From Maea johnstoni (taxonomy: Eukaryota; Annelida; Polychaeta; Spionida; Magelonidae), in assembly GCA_963942565.1 (NCBI GenBank), contig OZ012700.1, positions 483,157 through 547,156 of the forward strand: a stretch of DNA of 64,000 nt, in the 5' to 3' direction. This document shows positions 56,234-64,000 of the stretch, piece after piece. The position numbers and the translations under genes are program-made. Below the pieces are notes generated by a model. That model did no database searches. It worked only from the letters and a program-made list of their open reading frames with translations, and had not been told where the DNA came from. How positions within the stretch are numbered: the stretch's first letter is position 1; every line of letters starts with the position of its first letter.

Positions 56234-57590
56234 TATCCTTCAAAATACTAAACACATAACAAACTCTATTCCATGATGTAATAAAGGTCATTCAAGGTCA
56301 AAATGGCTGCCAAATCAAGGATCTGGGATTTTCCCATAATCTATAGTTTTGGTTTATAAACTTCTCAGTTTTTTTGAAGGAATGTATTTTATTTCTGTAG
56401 CCACTTTTTCATAAGGAATGCTTTTTAGTGGAGTTGTTCAACATTTTAGAAAGTTCATTGATTAGAATATTACGACTTATTTTGAGATATAAGGTACAAA
56501 GAGGGCTACCAGGCCCACCTAGAGACCCCCAAAAGTGCCGAAAATGGTAAAAATTTGAAAACCAAAATGCCTGTATCTTCAGTTTTACAAGTCGGAAGGG
56601 AGCAGATGATGCACCAAAATATCAGGTTCAATTTTCTCCTCAATCTGGAAGATGATGGTAAAAAATCCTAAAATTAAGGGGTCATTGAAGGTCAAATAAG
56701 GTCAAAATGTCAATTTTTCTCTAGAAAGTTCAAATTTTGATGAAGATATTTTAATTAAGTAGTTGTGTTTTGTTTGGATTTTAATTACTCCCCCATGTAG
56801 ATGGAATTGTATACCTCAGATGGTTAGGGGAGTGTCTGGGGCTTACCAAAATGATGTGCCCCCACTTTGGGACATGGTCAGATTTGTGTTAGGCCTGGTC
56901 AAACTGACCACCCACAAATCAGGGAAGCGGATGCCTGAGGCACACATATATTGAATAATAATGGGATGGGGGTAAAAGAATTGACTATAAGATTGCTCAC
57001 AGTTTATTAAATGCCACAATTTTGGTATCAGAATGTTGGTCTGGAAGAGACTTATCTTTTAGAATACTAAACACATGACTAACTCTATTCCATGATGTAA
57101 TAAAGGTCATTCAAGGTCAAAGTGGCTTCCAAATCAAGAATCTGGGATTTTCCCATAATCTCTAGTTTCCTTTTATGAAATTCTCAGTTTTTTGATGGGA
57201 TGTATTTCTCTTCTGTAGCCACTTTCTCTGAAGGAATGCTTTCTAGTGGAGTTGCTTAACATTTTAGAGAGTTCATTGATTAGAATGTTACATCTAGTTT
57301 TGAGATTCAAAGTACAAAGTAGGGTACCAGGCCCACCTAGAAACCCCAAACAAAAAGTGCCTAAAATGGTACAAATTTGAAAACCAAAATGACTTTCTTT
57401 CCATAAGTCGGAATGGAACAGATGATGCACCAAAATAACAGGTTTAAGTTTCTCTTCAATCTGGAAGATGATGGTAAAAAAACAGTCAAATTAAGTGGTC
57501 ATTGAAGGTCAAAAAAAGGTCAAAATGTCAGATTTTATCTAAAAATTCAAATTTTGATGAGGCATTTTGATAAAGTAGTTGTGTATTGTC
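56234..57590 (+). repeat. Fold-back element, forward units after the nested insertion
   Basis: Completes the unit begun at 43130, then a third unit from 56774 (GGATTTTAATTACTCCCCC). Each unit carries ATTCCATGATGTAATAAAGG, CATTCAAGGTCAAAATGG, GGAAGATGATGGTAAAAAA and CCACCTAGAGACCCC. Units diverge towards the centre of the element. Confidence 0.7.
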
Positions 57591-60500
57591 ATAATAGAAT
57601 GTCCAAAACAGGTTACCACAATAACTGACAGATATATTACCTGAAATATGGTCCACTCTTATATCTTGGACCATAAATCGGTGAAAATGAAGTAGTTTTT
57701 AGTCAATATGGAGGTGTGGAATATGGCATTTAGTAATTCCATGCTTATAATAAGTGTTTAAAGACGGTTGGTGAGGAAGTGCTAGTATGGGACCACTGTT
57801 TAGGTCATAAAAGTTGTGAAAACCAAACATCATATGCATTGTTTGGTATCAAAATGTTCGCTGCAAGACAATCTTTTCATTTCATTCAACCAACCGAAGG
57901 TAGGGTATAGTGTTGTGGTATTAGAGGTCATTCAAGGTCGAACTAACCCCAATTTCATGATTTAAGGTATATCGTCTTTGAATTGTCCATTTAGCAGCTT
58001 ATTAAATATTCCTGGAATACATCTTTTATCCTAGAAATAGTTCTAGGTGAGAAATATCTTTTTAAAGGATTCCGAGACATTTTTGAGTCATTTCAAGACA
58101 AAATCTGGCCTAATTTGAATATTTAGGGACCAAAGTGACAAAATGACTGATTATGGGTGCACCCAAATATTTAAGTGAAACAGTAGAAAGTTGACATAAC
58201 AGAGTTATATCTTATGGTTTGTCAGCTTTAGAGCTTTTAAACTTGCCTATTGTGTTTGTCATGTAAGGTATTTTAGAGATTTATGGAAAAAAGGTCAAAT
58301 AAAGGTCAAAACATCCCCTTTTTCTCTAGGAAATTCAAATTTAGATGACGAGATTTTGATGGAAGGTGTGTTTTGTCATCACATAATTTCGTGACCAAGT
58401 TACCACAATAATTGGCTAACAAAATACCTTAGATATGTTTACTAAACATTTTTTGAAGTGGTGTATTTTTTTCTAGCCACTTTTTCTGAAGGAATGTCTT
58501 TTATTGGAGTGGTTGAACATTTTCAAAAGCTCATTGACTTGAATTTCAAGTTCTATTTTAAGCTTTAAGGCACAAAGTAGGGTATCAAGTCCACCTAGTG
58601 ACCCAAAAAAGTACCTTAAATGTTACAAATCTGAAAACCAAAATGATTATCTTATGTTTCACTGGTTTGGAAGGGAGCAGATGAAGCATCAAAATATCAA
58701 GTTTATTTTTCTCTTCAATCTGGAAGATGATGGAAAAATGATACTTATAATACAATTCAAAGACAAAATGCCTTGAAACATAAAATAGGAGGTAGTTAGA
58801 CCTTGAATGACCTCTAAATTGACAACCAAACACGCTACTCTAGGCTGGTTGCATGAAATGGGAAGATTGTCTTACATACCAAACAATACCAATATAGTTT
58901 GGTGCTCACACATTTGATGACCTAAACAGTTGTCACATACTAGCACTTTCTCACATGCTCTCCTTATCATAAGCCTGAAATTGCCATACGTCTTTTTCCA
59001 CACCTCCACATTGACTTAAAACTACCTAATTTTCATCAGTAAATGGTTCAAAACATATCCTCGGACCCTATCTTGGGGTAATTCATCTGTCATTTATTGT
59101 GATGATTTGAATTGGAAATTGTAAAATGTCAAAACACAACTACTTCATCAAAAATCACTTGATCAAAATATGAATTTTCAAAAATAATGACATTTTGACC
59201 TTAATTTGACCTTCAATGACCCGTAAATTTTAGTATCATTTTTCCTTCAACTTCCAGATTGAAGAGAAAATTATACCTGCTTTTGTGGTGCATCATCTGC
59301 TCCCTTCCAACCTGCAAAACTTAAGATACAGATATTTTGGTGTACAGATTTGTACCATTTTTGGCGCTTGTTGGGGTCGCCAGGTGGACTTGGTACCTTA
59401 TTTTGTACCTTAAAGCTTAAAATAGAACTTTTGGTCAATGACCTTTCTAAAATGTTCAACAAGGCAACTAAAAACACATCTATGGTATTTTGTCAGTCAA
59501 TTATTGTGGTAACTTGGTTAGGAATTTATGTGATGCTAGAACACACCTTCATCAAAATATCTTCATCTAAATAGATTTTTTTTAGAGAAAAGGGTTGTTT
59601 TGAAATTTATTTGACCTTCAAATTTTCTTTAAATCTCAATGTTTACACCGCCTTTAATCTTACATGAAAAACACAAAAGGCAAGTTTAAAACCGTGTTGT
59701 ACCCATTGAAAATGAAAGCTGACATACCATAATTTATAGCTCTGTTATGTCAACTGTCTGTTGCTTCACTTAGATATTTGGGTGCACCCATATTCAGGCA
59801 TGTGGTCATTTTGGTCACTTAATATTTAAAATTGGCCCAGACTTTGTCTTGACGTGACTCAAACAGTGTCTGACAATCCTTTTTAGAGTTATTTCTCACA
59901 TAAAACTATTTTCAGGACACGTAAATGTATTCCAGGAGAATTTAATGAGCTGCTAAATGGACAATTCAAAGACGAAATACCTTAAATCATGAAATTGGGG
60001 TTAGTTTGACCTTGAATGACCTCTGATATTACAGCAATATACCCTACCCTAGATAAGTTGGATGAAATAAAATAAAATGTCTTACAATAAGCATTTTGAT
60101 ACCAAACAATGCATATGATGTTTGGTTTTCACAACTTCTATGACCTAAACAGTGGTCCCATACTAGCACTTCCTCACCAACCGTCTTTAAACACTTATTA
60201 TAAGCATGAAATTGCTAAATGCCATAATCCACACCTCCATATTGACTTAAAACTACTGCATTTTTACAGGTATATGGTCCAAAATATAAGAGTGGTCCAT
60301 ACTTCAGGTAATATATCTGTCAGTTATTGTGGTAACTTGGTTTGGACCTTATACCATGAGAAAACACAACTGCTTTATCAAAATGTCTTCATCAAAATTG
60401 GAATTTTTAGAGAAAATCTGACATTTTGACCTTTACTTGACCTTGAATGACCGCTTAATTATGGGATTTTTTACCATCATCTTCCAGATTATAGAGAAAC

Positions 60501-60640
60501 TTAAACCTGATATTTTGATGCATCATCTGCTCCATTCCGACTTGTAGAACTAAAGAAACAGTCATTTTGGTTTTCAAATTTGTACCATTTTAGGCACTTT
60601 TTTGGGTCTCTAGGTGGGCCTGGTACCCTACTTTGTACCT
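57591..60640. repeat. Inverted core of the fold-back element
   Basis: 57630-58080 is the reverse complement of about 59880-60340 (GCATTGTTTGGTATCAAAAT, GGAGGTGTGGAATATGGCAT, GCAGCTTATTAAATATTCC). A further copy in the reverse sense lies at about 58900-59110. So the core holds at least three copies of a second unit type, with a symmetry centre near 59000. No coding region supported. Confidence 0.7.
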
Positions 60641-62260
60641 TAATCCATTCACACTCAGAGTTGCTTTAGAAAAAATCGTCTCCTAACCTCATACTTTTGC
60701 AAATAACTTGTACACAAAGCAGAATTTAACAAAATATTTGAATAAGAGTTGTTTTTTGACTTCTGTTAGATGTTTCTCCTTCAAATGTTTTCCTGATAAT
60801 GCTTTTCTAGGTAAAATATTTCCAAAATTGTCAGGCCTGTTTTGGCCGCTCTGAGTGTTAATGGGTTAATTACCAAAACTAGATTTAACATTCTAATCAA
60901 TGAACTCTCTAAAATGTTTAACATCTCCACTAGGAAGCATTCCTTCAGAAAAAGTGGCTACAGAAAAGAAGTACATCCCTTCAAAAAAACTGAGAAATTC
61001 ATAAAAGGAAACTAGAAATTATGGAAAAATCCCAAAATCTTGATTTGGCAGCCATTTTGACCTTGAATGACCTTTATTACATCATGGGATAGAGTTAGTC
61101 ATATGTTTAGTATTTTAAAAGACAAGTCTCTCCCAGACGATCATTTTGTTTATACCAAAGTTGTGGCATTTAATGAACTGTGAGCAATCTTATGGTCAAT
61201 TCTTTTACCCCCTTTCCCATTATTTCTCAATAGATGTGTGCTTCATGTGGCTGATTCCCTGATTTGTGGGTCGTCAGTTTGACCAGGCCTAACGCAAATC
61301 TGACCATGTCCCAAAGTGGGGGCACGTTATTTTGGTAAGCCCTAGACACTCCCCTATCCATCTGAGGTATAAAATTCCATCTACATGGGGGGAGTAATTA
61401 AAATCCAAACAAAACATAACTACTTTATCAAAATAACTTCATCAAAATTTGAATTTTTTAGAGAAAAATTGACATTTTGACCTTATTTGACCTTCAATGA
61501 CCCCTTAATTTTAGGATTTTTTACCATCATCTTCCAGATTGAAGGGAAAATTGAACCTGATATTTTGGTGCATCATCTGCTCCCTTCCGACTTGTAAAAC
61601 TGAAGATACAGGCATTTTGGTTTTCAATTTTATCACCATTTTCGGCACTTTTGGGGGTCTCTAGGTGGGCCTGGTAGCCCACTTTGTACCTTATATCTCA
61701 AAATATGTCTTAATATTCTAATCAATGAACTTTCTAAAATGTTGAACAACTCCACTAAAAAGCATTCCTCATGAAAAAGTGATTACAGAAATGAAATACA
61801 TCCCTTCGAAAAAACTGAGAAGTTTATAAATCAAAACCATAGATTATGGGAAAATCCCAGATTCTTGATTTGGCAGCCATTTTGACCTTGAATGACCTCT
61901 ATTACATCATGGAATAGAGTTAATCATGAGCTTAGTATTTTAAAAGATAAGTCTCTTTCAGACCAACATTTTAATACCAAACTTGTGGTATTCAATGAAC
62001 TGTGAGCATTTTTATGGTCAATTTCTTTACCCCCATCCCATTATTCCTCAATAAATGCGTGCTTCAGCTGGCCGATTCTCTGATTTGTGGGTGGTCAGTT
62101 TGACCAGGTCTAACGCAAATCTGACCATGTCCCAAAGTGGGGGCACGGCATTTTGGTAAGCCCCATATACTCCCCTATCCATCTAAGGAAAAAAATTCCA
62201 TCTACATGGGGGGGTAATTAAACTCGCAAAATAAGGCTCGTTTAAGATTTGGCCGATAGC
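60641..62260 (-). repeat. Fold-back element, reverse-orientation arm
   Basis: Reverse-complement units mirroring 42306-43400 and 56240-57590. About 60650-60865 is an unmatched insert with CATTCACACTCAGAG and CTCTGAGTGTTAATGG at its edges, itself an inverted pair. The arm ends GGCCGATAGC at 62260, preceded by about 40 unique bases. Confidence 0.7.
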
Positions 62261-64000
62261 CTATAATAGATGGTACATCTATTCTGATAGGCACACATTC
62301 TGCATTCAGTCTGGGCATCAGGGACTTAACCAGGACCCGTTCTACCTGTCTTTTGGACAGGTAGTATCTTGAAAACATACTCTTTGGACAGGCAAAAATG
62401 TCCATGATGATTTTTCATGTTTGACTTTTGGGATGTTATAAACAAATAATTCCCAACAACCCATCTTTTAGGACATAGCGGAAGTGTAAATTGCCCTTTT
62501 TGACAGACTAAACTATTAAATGTAGCTGGTATAAGGACTTGAAGTAGATAAGTAGCTCAATCTGGATGGGCAAAATTTTTGAAATTGCTGTTTTGGACAG
62601 GCACTTTTGAAATGCTGGCTAAGACCCTGCTGGGCATTGTTTGGTAATTGCAAACCTTGACTAGAGCCAACCAGGAAAACAAAATATTGAAATGAAGATC
62701 TTTGGCATCCTGATTTCAGAGATTCCAATGAATATGTTTGTGCCTGGACATTATCAACAGGTAAACATTCACGTTCAAAATACATAGGGACATATTATTT
62801 GGTTTCTGGTCACAATCCGAGCTGTGATTGGCTAAAAGAAAACCAAATACTTGAAAACCACAGGTTTGTAGGATCCCCCCTCCCTCAATTAAAGCTTTGT
62901 TTTGATTTCAAGGGTAGTTCTAGTATGATGACTTTGTTTGGTTACTACAAACCTTGACTAAAACAATCCAGGGGAGCAAAATATCAAAATCAAGATTTCT
63001 TTTGAGATCTTTATCGCAGAGATTCCATTGAGTATGTATGTGCTTGGACATTGATTACAGATACATTATTTAAAGATTATATTCAAGATCAAAATAAGTA
63101 GGTTTATGTTATTTGGTTGTTGTACTGCAACCATTAATAAAGATTTCACTTAGAATATTATGATTGATCATTATGGATACCAACTTGCCAAAATCTTTGC
63201 AAGTCCTGCCACTGGTTTCTGACAAATATATGGAATGACTAAGCTGAAGATTGACATAGATATGTTATCCTGGTGTGAAGACGCTCCTAAAGTCGGCTGA
63301 TTATCGAGTGGTCAGAAGTATCTATAGGAATTCAAAATGGCGAAAATTCCCACTCCAGAACTTATTTCTAAAATGATAAAACATTCAACCATTGTCACTT
63401 GCCAGTGTCGGACACATTTAGACATGTAGCACCTAATTGAATGAAGTCAGTCTGGCTGCATAACTTGGCATAGCAAGCAATAGACCAGCTGTTCTAATAC
63501 TGTATAAGCACAATGAAGCCATAAACAGACATCAGTAAATGAGAAGTCAGCCAAGGTAGCTGTATGCCCTTATGGTGTGATACTAGGCCATCAGTTCAGG
63601 CCGTAAACAGAGCCATCAGTAAATGAAAAGTCAGCCTTTACTGATGACAGTGCGATGGCTGGCTCCCTGGCTTGTAGTCCCAGCTTTGATACACTCCATT
63701 TTATTGCTGTTATTATGTGGAACGAAGGACCTATAGCATTGTCAGAAGTGGAATACCAAAGAGTTGACATACAGTAGACAGTCTGCTCAAAATGATAAAA
63801 TCTACACTGTGGCTTATTATTTCATGTTGCCATAGTAATATCTAGACATGGTTTTCCCATGCAGTGCATACCAGAGCGTATTTGGTTTTCTAGCCTTGTT
63901 TGTTGCCCTTGCGTGTTGTCATGGCAACCCTATGTTAACACCTTTTTGATAAGGCCTTTTTTCATAAATCAAATGCACCTTTCCCATGAATTGAGCATAG
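62261..64000. other. End of duplication copy 2, then non-coding DNA
   Basis: 62261-63150 matches 10957-11850 of copy 1 (AGATGGTACATCTATTCTGA, GGACAGGTAGTATCTTGA, CATTAATAAAGAT). From about 63160 to the end I recognise no gene; ATCAGTAAATGAGAAGTCAG is directly repeated at about 63530 and 63610 in slightly changed form. Confidence 0.55.

Larger units (their letters stand above)
42280..62260. mobile_element. Fold-back-type DNA element with long repeat-built inverted arms
   Basis: It splits a site that is continuous in copy 1 (GTTCTAATAGATGGTAC at about 10965). Ends GCTATCGGCCA and TGGCCGATAGC are perfect 11-bp inverted repeats, flanked by related 9-mers TTCTAATAG and CTATAATAG (7 of 9). Inside, ~0.8-kb units (starting GGATTTTAATTACTCCCCC) run forward at 42306, 43130 and 56774 and backward in 60890-62220, with a further inverted core at 57600-60640. 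Removing the nested insertion leaves about 7.1 kb of almost pure inverted repeat. This is the plan of Foldback or long-TIR Mutator-like elements. No transposase seen; the mobiliser is unknown. Confidence 0.78.

Overview
This 64-kb window is animal (metazoan) nuclear DNA. It has C2H2 zinc-finger coding exons preceded by splice acceptors, and is dominated by transposable elements: LINEs with target-site duplications, tRNA-derived SINEs, Ty3/gypsy copies, fold-back and small inverted-repeat DNA elements, satellites and minisatellites. The element mix suggests a marine invertebrate; I cannot name the species.

Layout. Three related genes for poly-zinc-finger proteins lie on the + strand: ZF-A (CDS 7256-8473), ZF-B (13304-14544, damaged) and ZF-C (39312-40463). 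ZF-A and ZF-C belong to two copies of a segmental duplication. Copy 1 runs from about 500 to 11850. Copy 2 runs from about 32437 to 42279 and resumes at 62261-63150. Each copy starts with a matching short exon at an AAGATGG site and a GT splice donor, then a 6.3-6.4-kb intron, then a 3' coding exon with 12-13 fingers. ZF-B shares the fingers and downstream DNA but no upstream exon was recognised. All three encode a common C-terminal tail with I-K-Q-E motifs (SUMO consensus).

Between the copies lie a Ty3/gypsy fossil (16408-20832, minus strand), then a ~165-bp satellite locus (about 22040-32256) containing a 7.6-kb 5'-truncated LINE (22970-30572) and a Ty3/gypsy fragment.

Copy 2 is split by a 20-kb nested insertion (42280-62260). 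The outermost element has long inverted arms made of ~0.8-kb repeats (fold-back style). Inside it is an element flanked by TA and rich in GACCATGGTC palindromes (43404-56233). Inside that is an 11.3-kb, apparently full-length L1/Tx1-group LINE (44791-56137), bounded by a 15-bp target-site duplication.

The most interesting content is this LINE lineage. Between ORF1 (coiled coil plus RRM-like RNA-binding region) and ORF2 (APE endonuclease plus reverse transcriptase) it carries an extra ORF. That ORF joins a disordered N-terminal half, a C2H2/cysteine-rich module and a C-terminal TatD-nuclease-like domain. The second, older and divergent LINE copy (29980-30567) has the same TatD-like C-terminus at the same place. 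Both copies have lost the canonical TatD metal ligands. In both, the TatD-like ORF is separated from ORF2 by 2.5-3 kb of non-coding DNA full of short repeats with complementary ends. I do not know this architecture from described LINE families.
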